Source of the DNA: Cyanobium sp. C1_MAG_00004
GTDB lineage: Bacteria > Cyanobacteriota > Cyanobacteriia > PCC-6307 > Cyanobiaceae
Direction: 5' to 3'
NCBI GenBank assembly: GCA_027486935.1
Contig: JAIXOF010000089.1
Span: 1 to 32,331, forward strand
Length of the DNA: 32,331 bases
The translations under genes and the position numbers were made by a program. Positions 24,740-32,331 of the stretch are shown one piece after another (positions within the stretch are counted from its first letter, which is position 1; each line of letters starts with the position of its first letter). A model generated the notes under the pieces. The model was given only the letters and a program-made list of their open reading frames with translations, was not told the origin of the DNA and searched no databases.

Positions 24740-26233
24740 ATGGCCTTCTTTGTTCAGCTGACCGAGGCCATCAGCCGCCACCAGAGCCTGCTGGTCACCG
24801 GCCTCGATCCCAACCCCGAACTGCTGCAGAGCTGGGCCGCCGCCCGGGGGCTGGCGGGCCGGTCATTGCTGAGCCAGGCGCGGCACTGGATCAAGGCCGT
24901 GGTCGAGGCCACCGCACCCCTGGTCTGTGCCTTCAAACCGAGCCTGGGTTTTTACCAGGCCCTGGGCCCGATCGGCCTCGAGCTGCTGGCCGAGGTGCGG
25001 GACCTGGTGCCCACCGACATCCCGTTGATCATCGATGCCAAGCACGGCGACCTGAACAGCTCATCGGCGCTGGCCCACTACCTGTTCAAGGACCTGGGCG
25101 CCGATGGGATCACCCTCTCGCCCCTGGCGGGCCAGGACATCGCCGCGCCGTTTCTGCTCTACCCGGACAAGGCGGTGGTGATCACCTGCCACAGCTCCAA
25201 TCCGGCGGCCCGGGTGCTGCAGCACTACCCAGGCGAGCAGGGGCCGCTGTTTCTGCACATCGTGCGCGAAAGCCAGCTGTGGGCCACCCCCGAGCAGCTG
25301 CTGCTCGAGGTGGGCACCAGCGATGCGGCGGTGCTGGCGGCGGTGCGCCAGGCGGCATCGCAACGGTTCGTGTTGCTGCGCAGCCTCTGGGCCGAAGAAG
25401 ACCAGCTGGAACCCCTGCTGCAGGCCGGCTTGAACGACGCCGGTGACGGCCTGCTGCTGCCCCTGCCCCAGAACCTGCTGGTCGAGGACGACCTGGCCGA
25501 GCGCGCCGACGCCCTGCGGCGCCAGATCAACGCCTGCCGCACCCGCCTGGCCCGCCAGCCCGAGCGCAACGACAGGGCCCAGGCCAGCTGCGCCGTGTGG
25601 CTGCCGACCCCGGTATCCCCCCAGGACGACCCGCTGGCGCCGTTGATCGTCGATCTGTTCGACATCGGCTGCCTGCTGTTCGGCGAGTACGTGCAGGCCA
25701 GCGGCGCCGTCTTCAACTACTACATCGACCTGCGCCAGATCATCTCTGACCCCAACCTGTTCCACCGGGTGCTGCACGCCTACGGCACCCTGCTGCAGGG
25801 CCTGCCGTTTGATCGCATCGCGGGCATTCCCTACGGATCGCTGCCCACCGCCACCGGGCTGTCATTGCAACTGCACAAACCGTTGATCTACCCCCGCAAG
25901 GAGGTCAAGGCCCATGGCGCCCGTCGCCTGATCGAGGGCGATTTCGAGCCGGGGGACCGGGTGGTGGTGGTCGACGACATCCTGATCACCGGCGGCAGTG
26001 TGCTCGAGGGCATCGCCAAGCTCGAAAGCTCGGGCCTGGTGGTCAGCGACGTGGTGGTGTTCCTGGACCACGGCGGCGACCACGACCGCCACGCCAAGGA
26101 ACGGCTGGCCCAGGCGGGCTACAGCGTCCACGCGGTGCTCGACATCACCCGCATCACCCAGGTGCTGCAGCAGGCAGGCAGACTCGAGGCCGACCAGGTG
26201 GCCGCCCTGCTGCCCGGCGCCCATCACCCCTAA
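24740..26233 (+). CDS. pyrFE: Fused OMP decarboxylase / orotate phosphoribosyltransferase
   Basis: A 497-residue bifunctional enzyme for the last two steps of UMP synthesis. The N-terminal ~280 residues are an OMP decarboxylase: TGLDPNP at 20-26, FKPSLGFYQ at 65-73 and the catalytic DAKHGD at 99-104, followed by [14 protein letters not shown]. The C-terminal part from ~300 is an orotate phosphoribosyltransferase with the PRPP-binding motif [13 protein letters not shown] at ~408-420. The order decarboxylase-transferase is opposite to that of animal UMP synthase; such pyrF-pyrE fusions are known in cyanobacteria and kinetoplastids. ATG 24740 starts the typical [12 protein letters not shown]-terminus, 38 bases after the FUSC-like gene, so it may be read from that operon. 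Confidence 0.95.
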   Translation: MAFFVQLTEAISRHQSLLVTGLDPNPELLQSWAAARGLAGRSLLSQARHWIKAVVEATAPLVCAFKPSLGFYQALGPIGLELLAEVRDLVPTDIPLIIDAKHGDLNSSSALAHYLFKDLGADGITLSPLAGQDIAAPFLLYPDKAVVITCHSSNPAARVLQHYPGEQGPLFLHIVRESQLWATPEQLLLEVGTSDAAVLAAVRQAASQRFVLLRSLWAEEDQLEPLLQAGLNDAGDGLLLPLPQNLLVEDDLAERADALRRQINACRTRLARQPERNDRAQASCAVWLPTPVSPQDDPLAPLIVDLFDIGCLLFGEYVQASGAVFNYYIDLRQIISDPNLFHRVLHAYGTLLQGLPFDRIAGIPYGSLPTATGLSLQLHKPLIYPRKEVKAHGARRLIEGDFEPGDRVVVVDDILITGGSVLEGIAKLESSGLVVSDVVVFLDHGGDHDRHAKERLAQAGYSVHAVLDITRITQVLQQAGRLEADQVAALLPGAHHP

Positions 26234-26261
26234 GGGCAGTTCAGACACGGGACCGCCAGCC

Positions 26262-29200
26262 TTGAAATCGATCTCGGATCCGTTTCTGAAACGGCCTGTG
26301 TTCACGCTGGTCTGCAGCCTGCTGGTGCTGCTGGCCGGCCTGGTCGCCCTGCCATTGCTGCAGGTCGAGAACCTGCCCCCGATCGCCCCCAGCCGCGTCA
26401 GCGTTCGGGCCGGCTACCCCGGCGCCAACCCCGAAATCGTCGAGCAGGGCGTCACCTCGATCCTCGAGAAACAACTCAATGGCCTGGAGCGGCTGGAAAC
26501 GATCCGCTCGACCAGCTCGGCCAACGGCACCTCCATCAGCCTGAGTTTTGACGGGGGCAGCCCCGAACTCAACCAGATCAACACCCAGAACGAGGCGGCG
26601 GTGGTCGCCCGCCTGCTGCCGGCCAGCGTGGCGCGGCAGGGGGTGCAGGTGCGCCGCAGCAGCGACGACGTGCTGATGGTGCTGAGCTTCAGCGCCGACC
26701 GCCGTGTCTACCGCGACACCTTTTTGAGCGGCTGGGTGGACCAGGTGGTGCGGGACCGCATCCAACGGGTCCCCGGGGTCGGCAGCGTCAGCCTCTCTGG
26801 CGGCAACAGCCTGGCCTTTCGTCTCTGGCTCGATCCCTGGCGGCTCGAGGAACGGGGGCTGACGATCGCCGACGTGCGCACGGCCCTGCAGCAGCAGAAC
26901 GTGCTGGCGGCCCTGGGACAAAGCGGCGACGCCCCCAGTCCCCCGGGCCAGGAGCTGACCCTGCCGTTGCGCATGGAAGGCCGGCTGCGCACCCCGGACG
27001 AATTCGAAAACCTGGTGGTGGCCCGCGACGGCGCAACCGGCGGCCTGACCCTGCTGCGCGATGTGGGACGGGTGGAGCTGGGCAACGAGAGCTACGACGC
27101 CATCGCCACCAACCTCAAGGGCGATCCGGTGGTGGCCCTGGTGATCAACCAGCGCGACGGCAGCAATGCGATCACCGTCAGCGAGGCGGTCAACGCCGCC
27201 CTGCAGGAACTGGAACCCCGGTTCCCGCCGGGCATCGCCATGCAACTGATCGTCGATGAGGCCGACTTTGTCAAAGGCAGTGTCGACAACACCACCGACA
27301 GCCTGCGCGATGCGGTGTTGCTGGTGTTCCTGGTGCTGCTGCTGGGGCTGGGCAACACCCGGTTGGCCCTGGTCACCGCCGCCGCGGTGCCGGTGGCCCT
27401 GATCGGCACGCTCAGCGTGTTGTATCTGACCGGCCAGTCGATCAACAGCCTGACCCTGTTCGGCATGGTGCTGGCGTCGGGGGTGCTGGTCGACGATGCC
27501 ATCGTCGTCAGCGAAGACATCGGCCGCCGGCTCGAAGCGGGCAAACCACCGCTGGTGGCAGCCCGCGAAGCGATGGGCGAACTGGGCAGCGCCCTGATCG
27601 CCACCTCGCTGGTGCTGATCGTCGTGTTCGTGCCGGTTCTGGGGCTGGGGGGCAGCGTCGGGCGGCTCTATGCACCGATCGCGATCACCATCACGGCGGC
27701 GATCGTCTTTTCGACCTTCAACGCGCTCACGTTCACCCCGGTGCTGGCCAGCCGGGCCGTGCGCCCCGACCAGCCCGAACCGGCCTGGCTGCGGCGCTGG
27801 ATCGATCCGCCCCGGCGCTGGCTCGAGCAGCTCGAGCCCCCCTACAGCCGCCTGCTCGACTGGGTGCTGGGGCGGACCCGCCTGGTGGTGGCCCTGCTGC
27901 TGGCCGGCATCGTGATCACCGGCCTGGGCCTGCAGGCCCTGCCCAAGAGCTTCATCCCCCAGGAGGACACCGGCCAGCTGCGGGGGGTGGTGATCCTGGC
28001 CGATGGCTCCAGCCTGCAGCAGACCCAGGCGGTGCTCGAGCAGGTGCGCCAGGTGGTGCGCAGCGAACCGCTGATCACCCGGGCCACCTTCTTTGCCGGC
28101 CGCTCCTTCGGCGACAGCAGCCCCAACAAGGGGACCTTTTACCTGCGCCTGGCCCCGATCGAAGAGCGCAAAGGGACCGAGCAGAGCACCAGCGCCGTCG
28201 GCGATCGACTCAACGGCAAATTGCGCCAACGCATCCGCCAGGCGATGGTGCAGCTGAGCGAACCCCCGAGCGTGCGGGGCTTCAGCAGCGAGGGCGGCCT
28301 CGAGCTCGAGCTGCTCGATGTCAGCAACGGCCAGCTGAGCCTGGGCGCGTTCGAGCAGCAGGTGCAGCGCTTTATCCGCGAGGCGCGTGCCACCGGCGCC
28401 TTCGAACGGGTCTCGACCCGGTTCAGCGCCGGCGCACCCCAGCTGCAGCTGGTGCCCGACCGCTTGCAGATGGCCGCCCTGGGGGTGGATCTGTCCACGG
28501 TGGTCGACACCCTGGGGGCCAGCTTCGGCAGTGATTACGTCAACGACAGCTTCGAGAGCGAACAGGTCCGCAAGGTGATCGTGCAGCTCGACGGGGCCAG
28601 ACGGCGCGACCCGGATGACGTGCTCAACCTGATGGTGCGCAACCGCGACAACAAGCTGATCCCCCTGCGCCAGATCGTGCGCCTCGAGCAGAGCAGCGGC
28701 CCCACCAGCATCAACCACACCCGTCTGGTGCGCTCGATCAGCGTGCGGGCCCTGCCCAGAGCCGGCGTCAGCAGCGGCCAGGCGATGGCCCTGCTCGAGC
28801 AGGTGCAGCAGCGCCAGGGGGGCATCACCGAGCTCGAATGGGCGGGCCTGGCCCGCGAAGAAAACCGCGCAGCCGGCAGCAACGTGCGGGTCTTTGCCCT
28901 GGGGGTGCTGGTGATGTTGCTGGTGCTGGCGGCCCTCTACGAGAACTTCATCGATCCGCTGATCATCGGCGTCACCGTGCCCCTGGCGTTGCTGGGGGCC
29001 GTGATCGGCCTGGGCCTGCGCGGCATGGCCCTCGATGTCTACGGCCAGATGGGACTGCTGGTGCTGGTGAGCGTGGCAGCCAAGAACGGCATCCTGATCG
29101 TCGAATTCGCCAACCAGAGGCTCAAAGGTGGCGAACCGCTCGAGCAGGCGATCCGCGAGGCCTCGATCGCCCGTCTGCGGCCGATCCTGCTGACCGCCAT

Positions 29201-29402
29201 CTCGTCGCTGGCGGGCTTCATTCCCCTGTTGCTGGCGAGTGGCTTTGGCTCGGGCAGCCGTTTGAGCATCGGCGTCGTCGTGTTCAGCGGCCAGCTGGTG
29301 TCGACCGCCCTGAGCCTGCTGGTGGTGCCGGTGGTCTACCGGCTGGTCAAGCGCTGGGAGCTGGGACCAAGACCCGGGCGCGAGCCTGGAGCCCCTGCCT
29401 AA
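26262..29402 (+). CDS. RND-family multidrug efflux transporter (AcrB/HAE1-like)
   Basis: A 1046-residue inner-membrane proton-driven pump, the normal length for AcrB-like proteins. The first helix is [22 protein letters not shown], followed by [23 protein letters not shown], typical of HAE1 pumps. The proton-relay residues are present: D411-D412 in [14 protein letters not shown] (AcrB D407/D408) and K941 in [13 protein letters not shown] (AcrB K940). Two periplasmic docking/porter loops lie between helices 1-2 and 7-8. The only plausible start giving the usual N-terminus is TTG at 26262, 28 bases after pyrFE; the frame is open further upstream but within pyrFE. No adaptor gene lies next to it, so its fusion protein must be encoded elsewhere. 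The stop overlaps the convergent small gene by four bases. Confidence 0.93.
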   Translation: MKSISDPFLKRPVFTLVCSLLVLLAGLVALPLLQVENLPPIAPSRVSVRAGYPGANPEIVEQGVTSILEKQLNGLERLETIRSTSSANGTSISLSFDGGSPELNQINTQNEAAVVARLLPASVARQGVQVRRSSDDVLMVLSFSADRRVYRDTFLSGWVDQVVRDRIQRVPGVGSVSLSGGNSLAFRLWLDPWRLEERGLTIADVRTALQQQNVLAALGQSGDAPSPPGQELTLPLRMEGRLRTPDEFENLVVARDGATGGLTLLRDVGRVELGNESYDAIATNLKGDPVVALVINQRDGSNAITVSEAVNAALQELEPRFPPGIAMQLIVDEADFVKGSVDNTTDSLRDAVLLVFLVLLLGLGNTRLALVTAAAVPVALIGTLSVLYLTGQSINSLTLFGMVLASGVLVDDAIVVSEDIGRRLEAGKPPLVAAREAMGELGSALIATSLVLIVVFVPVLGLGGSVGRLYAPIAITITAAIVFSTFNALTFTPVLASRAVRPDQPEPAWLRRWIDPPRRWLEQLEPPYSRLLDWVLGRTRLVVALLLAGIVITGLGLQALPKSFIPQEDTGQLRGVVILADGSSLQQTQAVLEQVRQVVRSEPLITRATFFAGRSFGDSSPNKGTFYLRLAPIEERKGTEQSTSAVGDRLNGKLRQRIRQAMVQLSEPPSVRGFSSEGGLELELLDVSNGQLSLGAFEQQVQRFIREARATGAFERVSTRFSAGAPQLQLVPDRLQMAALGVDLSTVVDTLGASFGSDYVNDSFESEQVRKVIVQLDGARRRDPDDVLNLMVRNRDNKLIPLRQIVRLEQSSGPTSINHTRLVRSISVRALPRAGVSSGQAMALLEQVQQRQGGITELEWAGLAREENRAAGSNVRVFALGVLVMLLVLAALYENFIDPLIIGVTVPLALLGAVIGLGLRGMALDVYGQMGLLVLVSVAAKNGILIVEFANQRLKGGEPLEQAIREASIARLRPILLTAISSLAGFIPLLLASGFGSGSRLSIGVVVFSGQLVSTALSLLVVPVVYRLVKRWELGPRPGREPGAPA

Positions 29403-29740
29403 AACAGGGCCATCAGGATCGCCACCACCAGGCTCAGCAGCAGCAGGGTCAGCAGCGCTCCAGCCGCCAGCAGCAGGATGCCGGCGATCAGGCCAAAGCG
29501 CTGGGTCGTCCGGGGAAACAGCAGGTAGAGCGTCAGCCCCAGGGCCAGGGGCCACAGGGGCGGCAGCAGCAGGCAGATCCCCGTCAGCAGGACCAGCTTG
29601 CGGCGGGTCTGCCGTTGACCCTGGGCCAGGTCCAGGGTCTGTTGCTGCTGCGCGTCCAGGGCGGCGAGCTCGTCGTCGGCCAGCCAGCGGCCATGGCGTC
29701 GAGCCTGCTCAAGCTCGCGTTCCAGCTGCGGATCAGGCAT
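29399..29740 (-). CDS. Small two-helix membrane protein of unknown function
   Basis: A 113-residue protein that I do not recognise. The first ~50 residues are polar and Gln/Glu/Arg-rich ([37 protein letters not shown]), suggesting a short cytoplasmic helical region. Two strongly hydrophobic segments follow at ~53-71 and ~80-110, the second long enough for two tightly spaced helices. The ATG at 29740 is chosen because a longer frame upstream is merely a translation of the tRNA-Leu gene. The tRNA ends only six bases before it on the same strand, so both may share a transcript. Confidence 0.6.
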   Translation of the reverse strand: MPDPQLERELEQARRHGRWLADDELAALDAQQQQTLDLAQGQRQTRRKLVLLTGICLLLPPLWPLALGLTLYLLFPRTTQRFGLIAGILLLAAGALLTLLLLSLVVAILMALF

Positions 29741-29746
29741 GACCGA

Positions 29747-29830
29747 TGGGGGCAGGGGGACTTGAACCCCCACAGCCTTGCGGCCTGCAGATTTTAAGTC
29801 TGCTGCGTCTACCGGTTTCGCCATGCCCCC
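29747..29830 (-). tRNA. trnL: tRNA-Leu (anticodon UAA), intronless
   Basis: Read on the minus strand the 84 bases fold as a class II tRNA: acceptor GGGGGCA pairs with TGCCCCC and is followed by discriminator A; there is a D-arm region with GG; the anticodon stem GCAGA/TCTGC encloses the loop CTTAAAA (anticodon TAA); a variable arm GGCCGCAAGGCT follows; and the T-arm has stem GGGGG/CCCCC around TTCAAGT. CCA is not encoded. The group I intron found in this gene in many cyanobacteria and plastids is absent. A weak -10-like element, TAAGCT, lies on the minus strand at 29840-29845. Confidence 0.97.
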
Positions 29831-29930
29831 GGCAGATGCAGCTTAGGTTCTGCGGCCTTGCCGGGCACGTCATCACGATGGCCATGTCCCAGGGCATGCC
29901 TCCTATGCTTGGTCGATCTGTGCTGAGCCA

Positions 29931-30182
29931 GTGCCCCTGCCCGGTTTCCTGAGCTCCATCTCCCCGGACACCCTTGTGGTGATTGGGCTTTACGTGGTCC
30001 TGGGCGGCGCCTATTTGGTGGTGGTGCCTCTGCTGCTCTACGCCTGGATGGTCAAGCGCTGGACCACCATGGGCAAATTCGAACGCCTGGGGGTCTACGG
30101 CCTGGTGTTTCTGTTCTTCCCGGGGCTGATTCTGTTTGCACCCTTCATCAACCTGCGGATGGCAGGACAGGGTGAGGTCTAG
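29931..30182 (+). CDS. ndhL: NAD(P)H-quinone oxidoreductase subunit L
   Basis: An 83-residue membrane subunit of the cyanobacterial/plastid NDH-1 complex, which carries out cyclic electron flow, respiration and CO2 uptake in thylakoids. Two helices are visible ([22 protein letters not shown] and [20 protein letters not shown]), joined by a conserved cytoplasmic loop [14 protein letters not shown], with the end [10 protein letters not shown] typical of NdhL. The start is GTG at 29931; a TATGCT box at 29904-29909 could be its -10 element. The DUF3007-type gene and trpA follow, an arrangement I recall from other Synechococcus-type genomes. Confidence 0.92.
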   Translation: MPLPGFLSSISPDTLVVIGLYVVLGGAYLVVVPLLLYAWMVKRWTTMGKFERLGVYGLVFLFFPGLILFAPFINLRMAGQGEV

Positions 30183-30188
30183 AACGCG

Positions 30189-30560
30189 ATGACCAAAGGA
30201 CAATCCCTGCTGCTGGGGCTGGCGGTGCTGGCCCTGGGAGCCGGCGGGTACTGGGCCTTTGCGGCCACCGGTTTTGAGGGATTTTCGGCGGGCATCGCCG
30301 CTTCGGCGGTGCTGACGCTGTTGGTGCTGGTCTGGACGGGCAGTTACCTGTTCAGGGCCGTCACCGGCAGCATGACCTACATGCAGCAACGGCGTGACTA
30401 CCGCCAGGCCTACGACGCCTACACCGATGCCGAGCTGCTCAAGCGTTTTGAAGCGCTGAGCCCCGAAGAGCAGGCCAGGTTGCTGGCTGAGACCGGTTCC
30501 GCCAGCGAACCCGGCCCGAGCGACCCCATAGGCTCACAGGCATCTGAACAGCAGGCGTGA
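30189..30560 (+). CDS. DUF3007-type small membrane protein
   Basis: A 123-residue protein with two hydrophobic helices ([18 protein letters not shown] at ~7-24 and [21 protein letters not shown] at ~34-54). A conserved polar stretch [15 protein letters not shown] at ~62-76 follows, then [17 protein letters not shown] and a low-complexity Ser/Glu/Gln tail. This matches my recollection of the DUF3007 family encoded beside ndhL in cyanobacteria; its function is unknown. It starts six bases after the ndhL stop, and its own stop overlaps the trpA GTG as GTGA, so the three genes are likely one operon. The position hints at a thylakoid or NDH-1-related role, which is inference. Confidence 0.8.
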   Translation: MTKGQSLLLGLAVLALGAGGYWAFAATGFEGFSAGIAASAVLTLLVLVWTGSYLFRAVTGSMTYMQQRRDYRQAYDAYTDAELLKRFEALSPEEQARLLAETGSASEPGPSDPIGSQASEQQA

Positions 30561-31363
30561 CGGCGATCCAGCAGCGTTTTGAGACCCTGCGGCAGCAGCA
30601 AAGCTGCGCCCTGATGCCCTTTTTGATGGCGGGTGATCCCGATCTGGAGGCCACCGCCGCCAGCCTGCTGGCCCTTGAGGCCAGCGGCGCCGACCTGATC
30701 GAACTGGGCATCCCCTACAGCGACCCCCTGGCCGATGGCCCGGTGATCCAGGCGGCGGCCAGCCGCGCCCTGGCATCCCACACCACACCCGCCAGGGTGC
30801 TGGCCATGCTCAGCAGCCTCAAGGGCCAGCTGACGATCCCGGTGGTGCTGTTCACCTACAGCAACCCCCTGCTCAACAAAGGCATGGAGGCCTTCTGCCT
30901 TGAAGCCGCCGCCGCCGGTGCGGCCGGCCTGGTGGTGCCCGACCTGCCCCTCGAAGAGGGCGAGAAGCTCTCGGCGATTGCCGCCAGCCACGGCCTCGAC
31001 CTGGTGCTGCTGGTGGCCCCCACCACCCCGGCCGAGCGCATGGCCCGCATCCACGCCGCCAGCCGCGGCTTCACCTATCTGGTCAGCGTCACCGGGGTGA
31101 CCGGGGTGCGCACCACGCTGCAGGAGCGTGTGGGCCCGCTGGTGCAGCAGCTCAAGGCCCAGGGGGGCACGCCGGTGGCCGTGGGCTTCGGCATCGCCAC
31201 CCCTGAGCAGGCCCGCCGCGTGCGCGATTGGGGTGCAGATGGCGCCATCGTCGGCAGCGCCCTGGTCAAGGCGATGGCCGAAGCTCACGCAGCCGGCCAG
31301 CCGGTGGCTGCAGCCGCCGGACGCTTCTGCGCCGAACTGCGCCAGGGCCTGGATCAGCCCTGA
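30557..31363 (+). CDS. trpA: Tryptophan synthase alpha subunit
   Basis: A 268-residue TIM-barrel enzyme that cleaves indole-3-glycerol phosphate to indole and glyceraldehyde-3-phosphate for the beta subunit. The catalytic residues Glu49 and Asp60 sit in [19 protein letters not shown], with the same numbering as E. coli TrpA. Phosphate-binding segments SVTGVTGVR and [10 protein letters not shown] are also present. Length is standard. The GTG at 30557 overlaps the upstream stop, and a later start would lose the usual N-terminal helix. trpB is not in the window; trpA separated from the other trp genes is common in cyanobacteria. Confidence 0.96.
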   Translation: MTAIQQRFETLRQQQSCALMPFLMAGDPDLEATAASLLALEASGADLIELGIPYSDPLADGPVIQAAASRALASHTTPARVLAMLSSLKGQLTIPVVLFTYSNPLLNKGMEAFCLEAAAAGAAGLVVPDLPLEEGEKLSAIAASHGLDLVLLVAPTTPAERMARIHAASRGFTYLVSVTGVTGVRTTLQERVGPLVQQLKAQGGTPVAVGFGIATPEQARRVRDWGADGAIVGSALVKAMAEAHAAGQPVAAAAGRFCAELRQGLDQP

Positions 31364-31393
31364 GCGCGTCGATCGTCCTGTTTCGGCAAGCCT

Positions 31394-32080
31394 GTGCTGT
31401 TTTCTGAAGCCTGCGAGCGGAACAAACAGCCGATCGCCGCTGAGCTGGCCCGGTGGCTGCCACGGCCGGCCCGGGTGCTCGAGATCGGCTCGGGCAGCGG
31501 CCAGCATGCCGTCCACCTCACCCGCCAGATCAGCCAGCTGCGCTGGCAACCCAGCGAGCGGGCCGAGCAGTGCCTTGACCTGCAGCAACGCATCGACCGC
31601 GAGGGCCGCAGCCCACTGGCGGCCGGCAGTCAGCTGGCCGATGCGATCACCCTGGACGTGTGCGCCGGCCCCTGGCCCGCCGGGCCCTATGGGGCGGTGT
31701 TCACGGCCAACACGGCCCACATCATGCCGGCGAGCGCCGTGCCGCACCTGGTGGCCGGCGCCGCCGCCGTACTGGCCCCCGGCGGGCTGCTGCTGCTCTA
31801 TGGCCCGTTCAGCGACGGCGGCCAGCACACCGCCCCCAGCAACGCCGCCTTTGATGCCCACCTGCGCAGCATCGACCCCGCCATGGGGGTGCGGGACGCC
31901 GACTGGATCACCGCCCTGGCCGAAAAGCAGGGCATGGGCGCCCTGGCCGATGTGGCGATGCCGGCCAACAACCGGCTGCTGGTCTTTGCTGCCGGCGGCG
32001 AGGCCGGCAGGCTGGGGGCAGGGGCCGTCGGTCTCAACGCACCACATCCAGGCAACGGGCCGCCTGATAGTCGCTGCTGA
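31394..32080 (+). CDS. DUF938-type SAM-dependent methyltransferase
   Basis: A 228-residue Rossmann-fold protein resembling the DUF938 family. It opens with LFSEACERNKQPIAAEL, followed by the SAM-binding VLEIGSGSGQHAVHLTRQ at ~28-45, LRWQPSERAEQCL, ITLDVCAGPWP, FTANTAHIMP and VLAPGGLLLLYGPFSDGGQHTAPSNAAFDAHLRSIDPAMGVRD-type segments near the end. Several of these are diagnostic for the family, whose substrate is unknown. The start is GTG at 31394, 30 bases after trpA, so co-transcription is possible. The family-like part ends near VFAAGGE; the last ~30 residues (Gly/Pro-rich) run 47 bases into the convergent gene. Confidence 0.85.
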   Translation: MLFSEACERNKQPIAAELARWLPRPARVLEIGSGSGQHAVHLTRQISQLRWQPSERAEQCLDLQQRIDREGRSPLAAGSQLADAITLDVCAGPWPAGPYGAVFTANTAHIMPASAVPHLVAGAAAVLAPGGLLLLYGPFSDGGQHTAPSNAAFDAHLRSIDPAMGVRDADWITALAEKQGMGALADVAMPANNRLLVFAAGGEAGRLGAGAVGLNAPHPGNGPPDSRC

Positions 32081-32331
32081 GCTTGACCAACTGCTCGCCG
32101 GCATCGGCGACGGCATCGACCTTGGTGGCAACTTTCTCGGAATAGTTGACGTAAGCCGCCGGGTCGGTGCTGCGCAGCAGCCGGGCCTGGTCGGGGTTGA
32201 GCCGGCTTTGCCGCATGTCGCGGGTGGTCGCATCCAGGCGGCCCTTGGTCTGGCTCAGCTGATCGCGCAGGGCATTGCAGCGGGCGAGCTGCTGCTCGTA
32301 GGCCAGATGGGCCAGCAACCACTGCAGCCCC
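32034..32331 (-). CDS. Unknown protein, C-terminal part (cut by window end)
   Basis: The minus-strand frame is open from the window edge to a TGA at 32034-32036, giving about 98 residues; the start lies outside. The visible part is hydrophilic and probably helical (EQQLARCNALRDQLSQTKGR, NPDQARLLRSTDP, YVNYSEKVATKVDAVADAGEQ), with two Cys residues that could pair if exported. No family was recognised. It overlaps the end of the methyltransferase gene by 47 bases tail to tail. Confidence 0.6.
   Translation of the reverse strand, partial: GLQWLLAHLAYEQQLARCNALRDQLSQTKGRLDATTRDMRQSRLNPDQARLLRSTDPAAYVNYSEKVATKVDAVADAGEQLVKLSSDYQAARCLDVVR

Noticed and set aside
26241-29555. Open minus-strand frame of about 1100 codons antisense to the RND gene
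   Set aside because: It is rich in His, Gln, Gly and Asp with no domain or hydrophobic pattern, as expected for the complement of GC-rich membrane-protein codons with few stops.
29741-29824. N-terminal extension of the 113-residue membrane protein
   Set aside because: These bases are the tRNA-Leu gene; the extra residues are only its translation.

Overview
The window is GC-rich, densely packed chromosomal DNA from a cyanobacterium, most likely a high-GC picocyanobacterium of the Synechococcus/Cyanobium/Vulcanococcus type (the genus is inference). The evidence is an ndhL gene for the cyanobacterial/plastid NDH-1 complex, followed by a DUF3007-type gene and trpA; a fused pyrF-pyrE gene; a class II-type glycogen phosphorylase; and at least six exact copies of the cyanobacterial HIP1 palindrome GCGATCGC. 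No transposase, integrase, CRISPR array or rRNA was seen. There is no gene-free stretch longer than 300 bases; the longest gaps are about 150-170 bases and lie between divergent genes.

Layout. (1) Bases 1-5686 hold a type I secretion operon: the C-terminal end of an RTX-like secreted protein, a parvulin-type prolyl isomerase, an ABC exporter with a CRP-like domain and a cysteine-less C39-like domain, and an HlyD-type adaptor. Every gene overlaps the next. Convergent to it (5666-7399) is a membrane-anchored protein with degenerate RTX/beta-solenoid repeats, preceded by a possible 28-residue lipoprotein. (2) Bases 7506-12948 look like a phosphorus-scavenging island: a secreted class A acid phosphatase, divergent from an operon of a phosphate:H+ symporter-like MFS protein, a phytase-esterase-like protein and a Tat-exported PhoX-type phosphatase. 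Two PHO-box-like octamers lie in the divergent promoter region. (3) Bases 12955-16748, minus strand: glgP (glycogen phosphorylase) overlaps the start of a sulfide:quinone oxidoreductase-like flavoprotein. (4) Bases 16901-19815, plus strand: a two-Rossmann K+-channel-like membrane protein without a recognisable selectivity filter overlaps pyrC (dihydroorotase). (5) A fucosyltransferase-like gene (19896-20837) converges with, and overlaps, a TolC-type gene. (6) The TolC gene is divergent from an operon of a membrane fusion protein, a 59-residue membrane protein and a FUSC-like permease, which together would make a tripartite exporter. pyrFE (OMP decarboxylase/orotate phosphoribosyltransferase) and an RND pump follow. 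(7) The right end has a small two-helix membrane protein, an intronless tRNA-Leu(UAA), ndhL, the DUF3007-type gene, trpA, a DUF938-type methyltransferase and the 3' part of an unknown minus-strand gene cut by the window edge.

How the parts fit. The phosphatases and phytase-like protein would release phosphate outside the cytoplasm and the symporter-like protein would import it. The type I exporter would secrete the RTX protein to the cell surface with the parvulin as folding helper; it has no outer-membrane channel beside it, so the TolC at 20719-22275 is a candidate partner for it as well as for the FUSC and RND systems. pyrC and pyrFE supply three steps of pyrimidine synthesis. Many start codons overlap the preceding stop as ATGA or GTGA, implying translational coupling through most of the window.
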